The notes under the pieces: generated by a model
The model's database searches: none
Told to the model about the DNA's origin: nothing
What the model saw: only the letters and a program-made list of their open reading frames with translations
Shown here: positions 27,545-36,909 of the stretch, in pieces
Layout of the letters: every line of letters begins with the position of its first letter
Numbering within the stretch: position 1 is the first letter of the stretch
Translations under genes and position numbers: made by a program
Source: Pseudoalteromonas luteoviolacea H33-S
GTDB taxonomy: Bacteria; Pseudomonadota; Gammaproteobacteria; Enterobacterales; Alteromonadaceae
Assembly (NCBI RefSeq): GCF_001625695.1
Contig: NZ_AUXY01000074.1
Span: 1 to 64,000 of the forward strand
Reading direction: 5' to 3'
DNA length: 64,000 nucleotides

Positions 27545-28927
27545 ATGAAGTTTGATATTAAAGAAGAGGATATGATTATTAAGCCCTACAAGCAAGAAGG
27601 GCCAATTTATATCCGAGAACAAAAAGGGTTCTTTCAGAAAATCCGTCGTAACCTTGGCTGGATCTTGATGTTGGTATTTATCGCCATTCCTTGGATCCCC
27701 TACAAAGGCCAGCAAGCGGTACTTTTTGATGTTTCAAGCCAGCAATTTAGAATATTTAGCCAGACATTTTTACCGCATGACTTTATGATTTTAGCCTGGG
27801 TATTCATGGCAGGTGCTTTTGGTTTATTCTTTGTCACAAATTGGTTGGGCCGAGTTTGGTGTGGTTATACCTGCCCTCAAACCATTTGGATGTTAATGTT
27901 TACATGGGTAGAGCATCGAGTTGAGGGAACTCGTAATCAACGTATTAAACTAGATAAATCGAATTGGAAATCACAAAAAGCGCTGAGAAAAACAGCTAAA
28001 CACACGATTTGGTTATTGATTTCTTTATTTACCGCGACTTCATTTATGGCTTATTTTGTGCCAGCGAAAACCTTATACATCGATATGTTCACTTTAGAGT
28101 GGTCTGGTTTAGTGAGTTTTTGGGTGTTTTTATTTGCTTTTTGTACCTACGGCAATGCTGGCTTCTTAAGAGAAAAAATGTGTAATGTGGCATGTCCATA
28201 TTCACGTTTCCAATCAGTTATGTTCGACAAAGACACTTTGTTAGTTACTTACGACGCAATACGAGGCGAGAATCGTGGGCCACGCAAGCGCAAGTCTGAT
28301 CACAAAGCACAAGGGCTTGGAGATTGCGTAGACTGCAACTTGTGTGTTGAGGTGTGTCCTGCGGGCATAGATATACGAAATGGCCTTCAATATGAGTGTA
28401 TTAACTGTGGATTATGTATAGATGCATGTGATGACACCATGTCTAAGTTTGGTTATCAAACTGGCTTAATACAATACGTTAGTGAAAATCAAACCGCTGG
28501 AAAAACATCTAGCCCTTTCAGACTCAAGCTTGTTGGCTATGCAGGCTTGTTTGCGGTTATACTTGCGACCATGGCAATTTGGGCATTTAATCGCACGCCC
28601 ATTGAAGCATCTGTAATTCGTGACCGTAATGCGCTTTACAGGGTTAATTACGAAGGGTTAGTCGAAAACCCATACACGTTAAGTATCATTAATAAAACGC
28701 AGCAAACATTGCAATACAAAGTAAGCTTCCATGGTTTGCATAACGCTAAACTGACAGCCCCGCAGGAGATTGAAATACAAGGCGGTAAGATGTTACTCGT
28801 TCCAGTGACGATTGCCGCTGATGGCTATGATATTCAAAGTAAGCGAACGCCAATTCAATTTACTATTTCCGCGAATGAAGATAGCAGTATTTCTATCACG
28901 AAAGACAGCTATTTTTATAAAAACTAG
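27545..28927 (+). CDS. ccoG: Cytochrome c oxidase accessory protein CcoG
   Basis: Membrane iron-sulfur protein (CcoG/FixG/RdxA) needed for cbb3 oxidase maturation, linked in other bacteria to Cu(II) reduction for copper delivery. The 460-residue product has several membrane segments (LGWILMLVFIAIPWIPY near 37-53, then others), a CGYTCPQTIW motif (about 108), two ferredoxin-type clusters (CVDCNLCVEVCP near 262; CINCGLCIDAC near 285) and a periplasmic Ig-like C-terminal domain. It is separated from the cco cluster at 31.9-38.3 kb, which is on the other strand. Expression is probably sigma-54 dependent. ATG 27572 is an alternative start. Confidence 0.94.
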   Translation: MKFDIKEEDMIIKPYKQEGPIYIREQKGFFQKIRRNLGWILMLVFIAIPWIPYKGQQAVLFDVSSQQFRIFSQTFLPHDFMILAWVFMAGAFGLFFVTNWLGRVWCGYTCPQTIWMLMFTWVEHRVEGTRNQRIKLDKSNWKSQKALRKTAKHTIWLLISLFTATSFMAYFVPAKTLYIDMFTLEWSGLVSFWVFLFAFCTYGNAGFLREKMCNVACPYSRFQSVMFDKDTLLVTYDAIRGENRGPRKRKSDHKAQGLGDCVDCNLCVEVCPAGIDIRNGLQYECINCGLCIDACDDTMSKFGYQTGLIQYVSENQTAGKTSSPFRLKLVGYAGLFAVILATMAIWAFNRTPIEASVIRDRNALYRVNYEGLVENPYTLSIINKTQQTLQYKVSFHGLHNAKLTAPQEIEIQGGKMLLVPVTIAADGYDIQSKRTPIQFTISANEDSSISITKDSYFYKN

Positions 28928-28957
28928 TGTTTTAGTAGAGCACTGGGTTATTCCTCG

Positions 28958-28979
28958 AAGGGCCAATTGGCCCTTTTTT
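28958..28979 (+). terminator. Intrinsic terminator after ccoG
   Basis: AAGGGCC and GGCCCTT arms with an AATT loop are followed by a T-run, 30 bases beyond the ccoG stop codon. Confidence 0.88.
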
Positions 28980-29070
28980 ACATTTTAGGTAAAGCATGAG
29001 ATTGCAGCCGAAAAGTAAAGTAGACTGTGTGCTGATTTTGCTTATTAAACTTAGTCAACGGGAGAAACAG

Positions 29071-29301
29071 GTGATAGGGTATCGAAATGCAAACTGTTCA
29101 CCATGTGAGCGTTGTGGTGTGTTCTTGAGTGATGAACTGGATGAGTGCCCACATTGTAAGGGGTTATCAAATAGAGAAGCCTTGAATTTGAAAGCATTTA
29201 GACAATATGAAATGCCTAAGTCTACCCGCTTTTTAAGGTTCGTCATGTTATGTCTGTTTGGGCTGTGCTTTGTTGGGGTGGTTTATCTTTTTATGCTGTA
29301 G
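29071..29301 (+). CDS. Small zinc-ribbon membrane protein
   Basis: A 76-residue protein with a CxxC pair (CERC, with a Cys just before it) and a second CPHC pair, forming a probable zinc ribbon at residues 9-30, followed by a single C-terminal membrane segment (FVMLCLFGLCFVGVVYLFML). GTG 29071 is preceded by GGAG at six bases spacing and yields a compact ribbon protein. The frame also opens at ATG 28996, which would add 25 residues that do not look like part of the ribbon. Such tail-anchored zinc-ribbon proteins are common and uncharacterised. It lies just downstream of ccoG but beyond its terminator. Confidence 0.65.
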   Translation: MIGYRNANCSPCERCGVFLSDELDECPHCKGLSNREALNLKAFRQYEMPKSTRFLRFVMLCLFGLCFVGVVYLFML

Positions 29302-29332
29302 GTTTTAAGCTGACACTTGATGTATTGAAGAA

Positions 29333-29357
29333 AAGTCCGATACTAAATATCGGACTT
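29333..29357. terminator. Hairpin between convergent zinc-ribbon and uspE genes
   Basis: Perfect 10-base arms AAGTCCGATA and TATCGGACTT around a 5-base loop lie between two convergent genes, eight bases from the uspE stop codon. It could act in both directions, but T-runs are weak. Confidence 0.6.
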
Positions 29358-29365
29358 ATGCGATG

Positions 29366-30289
29366 TTAGTTTTCTAGGGGGCTTTTGTAACCATCAGGCT
29401 TGAGTGCTAAGACGTCGCAATCTAAGCTATCAATAACATGTTCTGCCGTATTACCTATTAAAGCTGCACTCAATCCTGTTCTTCCTACCGTACCAATAAC
29501 GACAAGCTCAGCTGACTTTTTGTCTGCAACAGAAGGGATGACGTCTTCAGGTAGACCTTCTTCGATAATACAGGTCTCTTTTGCGATGTTAAACTTACTC
29601 GCTAAAGACCATGTTTCATCTTCATGGTGCTTTTTAACCGCCTCACTGTATTGCGATGGGTTGAATTCAGGGATTTCTATGGCGATGTTAACTGGCGTTG
29701 CAGGATAGGTATTAACCAAGCTTAATGACGCATCTGCAAGATCACAAATAAACAGGGCGTCTTTGACAATTCGTTTGTTAAGCTCTTGGTGTTGCTCATT
29801 GTCACTGACCGAGTTGACCGCTGCGATGATCTCTCCATGCTCTGGCCAGGCTTTATCTTTAACCAAAAGTACTGGAGTAGGGCATTTTCGTATTAGGTGC
29901 CAATCAGTCGGGGTAAATATAACGGATTTTAACGTATCGTGTTGATGTGTCGATTTGATAACGATATCGAATTGCTCGTCGAGCACTTCTTCAATAATTG
30001 CTTCATATGGCCGATTGTGCCATACCACCTTTGCTTGGATGTCTAAGTCGGTATATTTTTCTATCTGTATATTGATCCATTCTTCTCTATCTTTAATAAC
30101 TGCGAGGCGCATCGCTTCGCGCTCTTCTTTGGAAAGCATGGTTGTCATTTCGTATGAAAAGTCATAAATAGAGAGGAAGGCTGTTATTTTTGCCCCTGTC
30201 TTTTGGGCGAGACTAATAGAGCGTTCAAGGCTATTTTGTTGCTCTTTTGTGGGGTCAATAACAGTGAGAATTCTCTTTATCTTGTCCAT
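29366..30289 (-). CDS. uspE: Universal stress protein UspE
   Basis: Cytoplasmic tandem-domain universal stress protein of 307 residues. Two Usp folds are visible: residues 1-145 (KRILTVIDPTKEQQNSLERS to TPVLLVKDKAW) and 150-300, the latter ending with the nucleotide-binding-like loop VIGTVGRTGLSAALIGNTAE. UspE is linked to stress survival and motility in E. coli. It follows fnr on the same strand with a 95-base gap, the gene order also seen in enterobacteria. The gap has a good FNR box, so induction under low oxygen is likely. Confidence 0.93.
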   Translation of the reverse strand: MDKIKRILTVIDPTKEQQNSLERSISLAQKTGAKITAFLSIYDFSYEMTTMLSKEEREAMRLAVIKDREEWINIQIEKYTDLDIQAKVVWHNRPYEAIIEEVLDEQFDIVIKSTHQHDTLKSVIFTPTDWHLIRKCPTPVLLVKDKAWPEHGEIIAAVNSVSDNEQHQELNKRIVKDALFICDLADASLSLVNTYPATPVNIAIEIPEFNPSQYSEAVKKHHEDETWSLASKFNIAKETCIIEEGLPEDVIPSVADKKSAELVVIGTVGRTGLSAALIGNTAEHVIDSLDCDVLALKPDGYKSPLEN

Positions 30290-30374
30290 AAAAGCCTCCT
30301 ATGGCACTTGGCTAATCAATATACTTTGAGTGTAACTGATATAGCCAAGGTATAAAGCGAATTCGGCAGAAATA

Positions 30375-30388
30375 TTGGTTTAGATCAA
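30375..30388 (-). promoter_or_regulatory. FNR box upstream of uspE
   Basis: Read on the minus strand, TTGATCTAAACCAA matches the FNR consensus TTGAT-N4-ATCAA in 9 of 10 positions. It overlaps the fnr stop codon and is centred about 92 bases before the uspE start. Activation from a class II position would put the start site near 30340. Confidence 0.65.
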
Positions 30389-31113
30389 GTAGTAATACCA
30401 GCTGCTGCAGCTAAACCTTCAGGTTCTAAAATCGTAATGAATTTACCTTCAACTTTGATTAAGCCAGCTTTTTGAAAGCGGCTTAACAGGCGGCTGATAG
30501 TTTCAACTGTCAGGCCTAGGTAGTTACCAATTTCGCCTCGTGTCATTGTAAAGCGGAACTCTTTACGAGAGAAACCACGTTCGCCAAATCGGTTAGATAA
30601 GTTAAAGATAAAGGTTGCGAGCCTTTCTTCAGCCGTTTTTTTGTTGAGTAACAATAACATCTCTTGATCATAGTTGATCTCGTTACTCATTAGTCTCATG
30701 ATCTGCTGTCTTAATTTTGGTAATTTACCTGCAAGTTCATCAAGTGTTTCAAACGGGATTTCACATACCATTGAAGTTTCGAGTGCTTGTGCAAAACTTT
30801 GATGTTGCATTTTATTGATGGCATCAAAACCAACCAAGTCACCAGCGAGGTGGAACCCAGTTATTTGCTCATCACCTTGCTCAGACAGGGTATAAGATTT
30901 AAATGAGCCAGATCTAACGGCGTAAATTGCTTGAAGTGCTGTGCCAGATTCGAATAAGAAGTCACCTTTATGTAAAGGTTTCTTTCGTTCGATGATTTCA
31001 TCTAGCTTATCCATCTCATTACCATTGAGTGAATAAGGCAAGCAAAGCTGACTTATACTGCAATTTGTACAACTGATTGTACACTGACTTTTGGAGCGAT
31101 TATTTAAATCCAT
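30385..31113 (-). CDS. fnr: Oxygen-sensing regulator Fnr
   Basis: Global regulator of the switch to low-oxygen metabolism, active as a dimer with an oxygen-labile 4Fe-4S cluster. The 242-residue protein has the N-terminal Cys cluster ([10 protein letters not shown] plus the preceding Cys and a central Cys near 112, SMVCEIPF), a cAMP-receptor-like sensor domain and a C-terminal helix-turn-helix ([20 protein letters not shown], with the E-x-x-S-R recognition pattern). The start is well supported by homology. It lies at the end of the cco locus, next to its probable target uspE. Confidence 0.96.
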   Translation of the reverse strand: MDLNNRSKSQCTISCTNCSISQLCLPYSLNGNEMDKLDEIIERKKPLHKGDFLFESGTALQAIYAVRSGSFKSYTLSEQGDEQITGFHLAGDLVGFDAINKMQHQSFAQALETSMVCEIPFETLDELAGKLPKLRQQIMRLMSNEINYDQEMLLLLNKKTAEERLATFIFNLSNRFGERGFSRKEFRFTMTRGEIGNYLGLTVETISRLLSRFQKAGLIKVEGKFITILEPEGLAAAAGITT

Positions 31114-31299
31114 AATTAATCCATTACTCTTAGACGCACATAAAAAATAAATTCAAAAATTGCCAAAAACAAAAACTTAAATATTATTATTAAGTTAAGT
31201 ACTTCGAAATTTTCACCATAATAAGCCCGTAAAAACTCCTGCTTTTAAGGACTTAATCTATGCTTGCTATTATCTAATATTAGTAAGCATAAAACTAGA

Positions 31300-31971
31300 T
31301 TAATCTACTAGTTTATTACTAGTGATGATAATCAAGTAAAACCCATACCATACAAAGAGATTACCAAGTGCTACTCTCGTAACCGTATGGTTTAAAAATT
31401 TGTTGAGTATTTGCGCTGATTGTCCTGCAACAAGTAATGCAGGAAAGGTCCCCAGAGCGAAAGCCATCATAGTCAGTGCGCCATACAGGGCACTTTTTGC
31501 TTGAAGGCTCCATATCAAAGCACTGTATACAAGGCCGCATGGTAGCCATCCCCATAAAGCGCCATAAGCAAGCGCTTTTGCTTTGGTATCAATCGGTAAA
31601 ATGTGTTTATTTAGCTTGACTATACGTTGCCAAATTACAAAGTTTCCGAGTTTTTCTAGCCAATTTAGTGTGCCAGCAAGCCGCATAATGTATAGGCCAA
31701 CGAGCAGCATAAATACGCCACTTAAATAGGATAAAGCAATAGCAAAACCTGTGTGTTGCTTCGCTAAAGATGCGCCCAGTGCAGCAACCAGCAGGCCTGC
31801 GGTAGCATAACTTAAAAGTCGGCCAAAATTGTATAAAAAAGCGACGAGAAGGGGAGCTTGCTTTGATTGGGCAAGCTGTAAGCTTGATGCTATTCCACCA
31901 CACATAGCTAAGCAGTGGCCACTGCCCATCAGTCCCATAAAAAATGCACTGGCAAAACTAATTTCCATCAT
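31300..31971 (-). CDS. TauE/SafE-like membrane protein of the cco locus
   Basis: A 223-residue inner-membrane protein with about six hydrophobic segments and the N-terminal motif GSGHCLAMCGGI, characteristic of the TauE/SafE-like proteins often found after ccoS. The His/Cys/Met residues suggest copper or other metal handling related to oxidase assembly; that is inference. Translation probably starts at ATG 31971 within the end of ccoS (14-base overlap), indicating coupling. A further upstream in-frame ATG at 32004 lies deep inside ccoS and is less likely. A 186-base gap separates it from fnr. Confidence 0.85.
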   Translation of the reverse strand: MMEISFASAFFMGLMGSGHCLAMCGGIASSLQLAQSKQAPLLVAFLYNFGRLLSYATAGLLVAALGASLAKQHTGFAIALSYLSGVFMLLVGLYIMRLAGTLNWLEKLGNFVIWQRIVKLNKHILPIDTKAKALAYGALWGWLPCGLVYSALIWSLQAKSALYGALTMMAFALGTFPALLVAGQSAQILNKFLNHTVTRVALGNLFVWYGFYLIIITSNKLVD

Positions 31972-32131
31972 TACTCTTGTTATGTTGCTCTTTGTCATCT
32001 TCAAACAAAATGCTGTGCGCTTGCTTGTTTAGATCAGAGAATTGCTCGCTTTTTACAGCCCAAAAAAACACCCCGATGGCGATAACCACAAATAAAATAG
32101 CGATGGGGATCAATACATAAATTATACTCAT
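31958..32131 (-). CDS. ccoS: cbb3 oxidase maturation protein CcoS
   Basis: A small single-span membrane protein of 57 residues needed for cofactor insertion into cbb3 oxidase. The segment MSIIYVLIPIAILFVVIAIG is the membrane span, followed by FFWAVKSEQFSDL, the conserved family block, and an acidic tail. The open frame extends to 32203, but CcoS proteins start at MSIIY, and that ATG (32131) overlaps the ccoI stop codon by four bases (ATGA), indicating translational coupling. Confidence 0.93.
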   Translation of the reverse strand: MSIIYVLIPIAILFVVIAIGVFFWAVKSEQFSDLNKQAHSILFEDDKEQHNKSNDGN

Positions 32132-34500
32132 AGCTTCAATAACCTTAATGAGTTGGTAATGACCACAATAGAGCTTGCTGACATGCCAATTACAGCGAGC
32201 CAAGGTGGCACGAGCCCAAGTGCAGCTAATGGTAAGATAGAGCCGTTATACAGCAGCGAAATCGTCAAATTTTGCTTAATGATTTGCTTAGTTTTAATGG
32301 CCACACTTTGTAGCGTTTTCAGTGAATTTAGATCACTATTTAACAGTACTACATCAGCCGTGTTTTTTGAAATATCTGCGCCAGTTTCCATTGCAATAGA
32401 AAGGTGGGCGCTATTAAATACTGGGCTATCGTTTACGCCATCGCCAACCATAGCTACGATGTGACCTTTATCAGACCAGTGTTCAACTTCATTTTGCTTG
32501 TCTTTTGGTGCACACGCTTGTTTATAAGAATCAAGTCCAAGCTCGTTAGATAAATCGCTGGCAGCTTTTGAGCTATCACCGGTTAACATATGGCATGTGA
32601 GCTGATGAGATTGTAAATATTCGACGACTTCGGGCGCACTGGTTCGTACTTTATCTTGAAGGTAAAAGTCCGCGATAGGCCGCTTGTCAACAAATAGGGT
32701 TGCCTGCGCAAAAGAGGCATGACTTCCAAACCAGCTAGGTTTGCCAATTGCGATGTGTTTGCCTTCAAATTGGCCGCTTACACCAAGGCCTGTTGATACC
32801 TTCGCTTTATTTATCTCTAAAAAGCTGACTTTTTCGTCAGCAAACGCTTTCGCGATTGGATGTTCGGAATAGCGCTCCAGTGCGCTTGCAAGGGCTAAAA
32901 TCATCGACTCTGCATATTGCTCATCTAGAACAGTGACATTCGAAATAGTAAAACGCCCTTCTGTAAGGGTACCTGTTTTATCAAATGCATACCGACTTAC
33001 CTTGGGCGCAGTTTCTAATACATGCGCTTCTTTGATCAAGATGCCTTTTCTGGTAAGTGTCGCAACGGCACAGGTTAAAGCTGTAGGGATAGCCAAGCTT
33101 AATGCACATGGGCAGGTGGCAACTAAAACAGCGATTGTGATCCAGAATGCATGCTCGGGTTCGACATGGTACCAACCAATTGCTGTGATGGAGGCAAAGA
33201 TCAGTAAGCAGGCCACAAACCACTGGGCGACTTTATCGGTTACTTCAACAATTTTGGGCCTTTTCATTAAAGCGTTATGTTGAAGCTTAATGATCTGATT
33301 GAGTAGTGTGTTTTGCCCAACTTTGTTAATTTTTAAAGTGATGACGCCATCGTGATTCAGCGTGCCTGCATAGACTTGGTGATTGGTAAATTTTTTAATC
33401 GGGAGATGTTCACCTGTCATCATCGATTCGTCGACTGTACTCGTACCATCAACCACAATGCCATCGGCGGGAATTGTCTCGCCAGGTTTAACCAAGATTA
33501 AATCGTTTAATGTTAGGCTTTTCGCCGCAATGACTTCCTCTGTTGTACCAGATAATCGCCTAGCGGTAAGAGGCAAAAGTTTTTGCAAGTTAGCAGTAAA
33601 CTCGCTTGCTTTCATTCGTGCTCTAAACTCTAGATACTTTCCGAGTAGGAGCAGAAAAGTAAACATGCAGATGGACTCAAAATAGACCTCGCCCACAGAC
33701 ATGACAGTCGCATAGCAACTTGCTCCATATGCGCCAAAAATTGCCAGTGAAACCGGCAGATCCATATTCAGTTGGCGGCTTTTAAGGCCTTTTACTGCAT
33801 TGGTTAAAAAAGGCAGGGCGGAATAGAGAATGACAGGCGAAGCTAAAATTAAACTAATCCAGCGGAAATATTGCTCAAACCCTTCTTCCATACCTGAAAA
33901 CATGCCAAAGTACATGGCAAAAGCGAACATCATGACTTGCATAGTCATTAGCCCAGCAACGCCTAAGCGACGCATATAAGCTTTAGCAGCAGCTTGTTTT
34001 TGCGCGGCTTCTTCATCTGCTTGGAATGGATACGCTTTGTATCCGATTTGCATCAGTGCAGCGATGATTTCACTGAGCTTGGTCGTTTCATCTTGCCACA
34101 AGATCATCGCTCGATGGGTTGAGGTATTAACATCGACACGTTTAATGCCTGGGATTGCAAGTAACTGTTTTTCGATCAGCCAGGCACATGCTGCACAGCT
34201 GATCCCTTCAACACTGAGTAGTACTTCTTTCAAATTACCTTGTTCAGCCACAAAGTCTTTTTGAATATCTTTGTTATCGTAGCTGAGCAGTTCTTTTAAT
34301 TGTTCTGGTACTAACTCTTCAACTTTGCCGCTGGACTCTGTGCGAAATTTATAATAGTCACTCATTCCCTGCGCAAGGATTGTTTCTGCAACAGCTTGAC
34401 AGCCTGTGCAACAGACTGGATTGGCGATTCCTTCGAAAACAACTTCACCTTGAAATCCTGAAGGGACAGCTTCAAGGCAATGAAAACAACTTTTTGCCAT
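32128..34500 (-). CDS. ccoI: Copper-translocating P-type ATPase CcoI
   Basis: A 790-residue P1B-type ATPase supplying copper for the cbb3 oxidase. The N-terminal Cys-rich segment (CFHCLEA, CCTGCQAVAE) is followed by a heavy-metal-associated domain with GISCAACAWL (about 96-105). The membrane copper site is CPCALSLAIPTAL. The phosphorylation motif DKTGTLT and the hinge MVGDGVNDS are both intact, so the enzyme should be active. Eight membrane segments are expected. It lies 5 bases after ccoH and overlaps ccoS. Confidence 0.96.
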   Translation of the reverse strand: MAKSCFHCLEAVPSGFQGEVVFEGIANPVCCTGCQAVAETILAQGMSDYYKFRTESSGKVEELVPEQLKELLSYDNKDIQKDFVAEQGNLKEVLLSVEGISCAACAWLIEKQLLAIPGIKRVDVNTSTHRAMILWQDETTKLSEIIAALMQIGYKAYPFQADEEAAQKQAAAKAYMRRLGVAGLMTMQVMMFAFAMYFGMFSGMEEGFEQYFRWISLILASPVILYSALPFLTNAVKGLKSRQLNMDLPVSLAIFGAYGASCYATVMSVGEVYFESICMFTFLLLLGKYLEFRARMKASEFTANLQKLLPLTARRLSGTTEEVIAAKSLTLNDLILVKPGETIPADGIVVDGTSTVDESMMTGEHLPIKKFTNHQVYAGTLNHDGVITLKINKVGQNTLLNQIIKLQHNALMKRPKIVEVTDKVAQWFVACLLIFASITAIGWYHVEPEHAFWITIAVLVATCPCALSLAIPTALTCAVATLTRKGILIKEAHVLETAPKVSRYAFDKTGTLTEGRFTISNVTVLDEQYAESMILALASALERYSEHPIAKAFADEKVSFLEINKAKVSTGLGVSGQFEGKHIAIGKPSWFGSHASFAQATLFVDKRPIADFYLQDKVRTSAPEVVEYLQSHQLTCHMLTGDSSKAASDLSNELGLDSYKQACAPKDKQNEVEHWSDKGHIVAMVGDGVNDSPVFNSAHLSIAMETGADISKNTADVVLLNSDLNSLKTLQSVAIKTKQIIKQNLTISLLYNGSILPLAALGLVPPWLAVIGMSASSIVVITNSLRLLKL

Positions 34501-34505
34501 AAGAA

Positions 34506-34997
34506 TTACTTGTATTGGGGTGTAATAGAAACAGGCTTATCAGTTGGTAATTGCAAGTTCTCCTTCATTTTCCAACTGCCGTCCATAGGTTCGATGAACA
34601 CGGTAAATGCGCCGCTGTGTTCTTTATCTAGTAACGCGGTGTATGTACCGCTGGCATTGGCAAGCAGGGTCGTGGAGAAGTCGTATTCTTTAATTGTTCT
34701 GTGATAAAACGATACTTTTAATGCGTTGACATTACTGCGATCGCCTTTGGTGAAATCAAAGCTGATTTTGTCATTTTCAACAATCAAATCGCCATGTAGA
34801 TATAGCGCTTTTGCTTTATTGAATTTGCTCAACTCGAGGTTGATTGCTTTGCCTTTTTTGTAATAATCATCGACGACCATATCAGGACCGTTACCAACAG
34901 CATAAGTCACTAAAAATACGCACGCAATGATGGTGACGAGTGGGAAAAACATTAAAAACCAAGGCCAAAAATTCTTATACCACGGAGTTGGATTCAT
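34506..34997 (-). CDS. ccoH: FixH/CcoH family assembly protein
   Basis: A 163-residue membrane-anchored protein required for stable cbb3 oxidase assembly. One membrane span lies near the N-terminus (FWPWFLMFFPLVTIIACVFL), followed by VVDDYYKKGKAINL, the conserved family signature, and a periplasmic beta-rich domain. It is followed by ccoI after five bases. A strong hairpin in the 125-base gap separates it from ccoP, so it may have its own promoter or be expressed at a lower level than the structural genes. Confidence 0.92.
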   Translation of the reverse strand: MNPTPWYKNFWPWFLMFFPLVTIIACVFLVTYAVGNGPDMVVDDYYKKGKAINLELSKFNKAKALYLHGDLIVENDKISFDFTKGDRSNVNALKVSFYHRTIKEYDFSTTLLANASGTYTALLDKEHSGAFTVFIEPMDGSWKMKENLQLPTDKPVSITPQYK

Positions 34998-35082
34998 AAT
35001 TATTCACTACTTTACATTGTTGTTTGTTTTGCTGCCTACTAGGCGAGTTTTATATTAAATTTACGTTAGTTTGTTACTATAA

Positions 35083-35107
35083 GTAAGCCTCCATTATGGA
35101 GGCTTAC
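35083..35107 (-). terminator. Hairpin between ccoP and ccoH
   Basis: Perfect 10-base arms GTAAGCCTCC and GGAGGCTTAC with a 5-base loop lie 15 bases past the ccoP stop codon. It probably terminates or attenuates the ccoNOQP transcript. Confidence 0.75.
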
Positions 35108-35122
35108 ATGTTTATGCCATAC

Positions 35123-36088
35123 TTATTTCTCTTGAGATAAGCTATATACATAGGCAGTTAAAAGATGAACTTTATCTTCACCTAAAATGTCTTTCCATGC
35201 CGGCATCACACCTGCGCGACCATGACGTATTGACTCTTCAACAGCGCGTTTTGAGCCACCGTATAGCCATATATTATCGGTCAAATCAGGTGCACCGAAT
35301 GGTAATCCAAGTGCGACAGAGCCAGTACCGTCAGCACCGTGACATGCTGCACACATAGCAAATTTAGCTTTACCAGCGTCAGCATCTTTTTGGTTTACTG
35401 TACGGCCTGATAGGCTTAGTACATAAGCGGTCATTTCTTTTACGCCTTGCTCACCTAATGCTGCTTCCCAACCGGGCATCGCTGCAATTCGACCATTTAG
35501 CAGTGTCTCTTTGATTTGATCCGGTGTACCGCCATATAACCAGTCTTTGTCAGTCAGGTTAGGGAAGCCAAGGCCACCACGCGCATCTGAGCCGTGACAC
35601 TGTGCACAGTTTTGAGCATAAAGCCTTTGCCCGATTTCCAACGCGTCTGAATCTTTTGCAAGTGTTAATACATCTTGCTCTGCAAACGCTTTAAATATAG
35701 GACCAAAACGTTCGTCTGCGGCTTCAAACTCTTTATCAAGTTGAACCCAGACCCCTTTATCTTTTGCGTCTAACACAGCTTGTTTAGACTCTTCGAGCGA
35801 TATGACACCTTGGTTAGAGCTGGTCCAGCCAAGTAAACCAGCGAAGTTACCTAAGCCAGGATACATTGCAAGGTAGTACACAGACCAAACGAATGTTGCG
35901 AAGAACATGTAAGTCCACCATTTTGGCAGTGGGTTGTTTAGTTCTTCGATGCCGTCAAACTCGTGACCACAACTGGCACCTTCTTCGACACCTGTGTAGT
36001 TTTTCAGGTTCCAAATTAATAGGCCAAATATGAGAGCCAGACATGCTAAGGTCAATACGATGACCCAAATACTCCAAAAGCTAGTCAT
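35123..36088 (-). CDS. ccoP: cbb3 oxidase diheme subunit CcoP
   Basis: Membrane-anchored c-type cytochrome subunit of 321 residues that passes electrons to the oxidase core. There are two N-terminal hydrophobic segments (IWVIVLTLACLALIFGLLIW and the WWTYMFFATFVWSVYYLAM region), then two cytochrome c domains with heme motifs CAQCH (about 153) and CAACH (about 247) and Met ligands in AAMPGWEAAL and GVMPAWKDIL. Length is normal. It overlaps ccoQ by four bases. Confidence 0.96.
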   Translation of the reverse strand: MTSFWSIWVIVLTLACLALIFGLLIWNLKNYTGVEEGASCGHEFDGIEELNNPLPKWWTYMFFATFVWSVYYLAMYPGLGNFAGLLGWTSSNQGVISLEESKQAVLDAKDKGVWVQLDKEFEAADERFGPIFKAFAEQDVLTLAKDSDALEIGQRLYAQNCAQCHGSDARGGLGFPNLTDKDWLYGGTPDQIKETLLNGRIAAMPGWEAALGEQGVKEMTAYVLSLSGRTVNQKDADAGKAKFAMCAACHGADGTGSVALGLPFGAPDLTDNIWLYGGSKRAVEESIRHGRAGVMPAWKDILGEDKVHLLTAYVYSLSQEK

Positions 36089-36270
36089 TTTTCAGACTCC
36101 TTTTCCTCTTTTGAAATTGTGTTGTCGTGTTTTATTTCATCGTCGAATATGGCTTTTGCAGCGTCATCAAACCGACTTTTGGTTCGTTTGCTGTAAGCCC
36201 ACACAACAATCACAATGAACAGTACTAAAATTACCAGAGTTAAAATGCCTCTGTATGTGCCGTAATCCAT
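36085..36270 (-). CDS. ccoQ: cbb3 oxidase small subunit CcoQ
   Basis: A 61-residue single-span protein stabilising the cbb3 oxidase complex. The membrane span is ILTLVILVLFIVIVVWAYS, followed by the charged cytoplasmic tail. Its stop overlaps the ccoP start codon, and it lies 6 bases after ccoO, so the four structural genes form one tightly packed operon. Confidence 0.93.
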   Translation of the reverse strand: MDYGTYRGILTLVILVLFIVIVVWAYSKRTKSRFDDAAKAIFDDEIKHDNTISKEEKESEK

Positions 36271-36276
36271 AATAAA

Positions 36277-36897
36277 TTACTTCAAATGTGTGCCAAGTTG
36301 TTGCAAGTAAGCGATCAAGGCTTCCATTTCGGTTTTGCCTTGGACTGCTTGCTGTGCGTTCTTGATATCTTCGTCGGTGTAAGGCACACCGAAGTTTTTG
36401 AAGACTTCAAGCTTCTTAGCGGTTAATTTACCATCCAGTACGTTCTCTTCTAGCCAAGGATATCCTGGCATATTTGATTCAGGAACTACGGAGCGAGGGT
36501 CGATCAGGTGCGCATAATGCCAGTCGTCAGAATAACGACCACCAACACGCGCAAGATCAGGTCCAGTTCTTTTAGAACCCCATTGGAAAGGGTGGTCCCA
36601 AACAGATTCACCAGCGACGGAGTAGTGACCATATCGTTCAACTTCATCCCTAAATGGGCGGATCATTTGTGAATGACAGTTGTAACAGCCTTCACGGACA
36701 TAAACGTCTCGGCCTTCCATCTCAAGTGCGGTTAATGGACGTAATCCCTCAACTGGCTTTGTTGTATCATCTTGGAACATCAGTGGCGTTATTTCTACTA
36801 ATGCACCGAAGCTAATCGCAAACACTGTGAGAATCGCCATCAATCCAACGTTCTTTTCTACTATTTCGTGTTTATTTGTCGAGTTATTATTGCTCAT
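36277..36897 (-). CDS. ccoO: cbb3 oxidase monoheme subunit CcoO
   Basis: A membrane-anchored monoheme cytochrome c of 206 residues that feeds electrons to CcoN. The N-terminal span ([20 protein letters not shown]) is followed by the single heme motif CYNCH (about 72) and the Met ligand in ESNMPGYPW. The C-terminal block [14 protein letters not shown] is typical. It sits 12 bases after ccoN. Confidence 0.96.
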   Translation of the reverse strand: MSNNNSTNKHEIVEKNVGLMAILTVFAISFGALVEITPLMFQDDTTKPVEGLRPLTALEMEGRDVYVREGCYNCHSQMIRPFRDEVERYGHYSVAGESVWDHPFQWGSKRTGPDLARVGGRYSDDWHYAHLIDPRSVVPESNMPGYPWLEENVLDGKLTAKKLEVFKNFGVPYTDEDIKNAQQAVQGKTEMEALIAYLQQLGTHLK

Positions 36898-36909
36898 AGT
36901 CGATACCTC

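Noticed and set aside
29071-29301. Ferredoxin-like function for the zinc-ribbon protein next to ccoG
   Set aside because: The cysteines are arranged as two separated pairs typical of a zinc ribbon, not as a CxxCxxCxxxC cluster motif.
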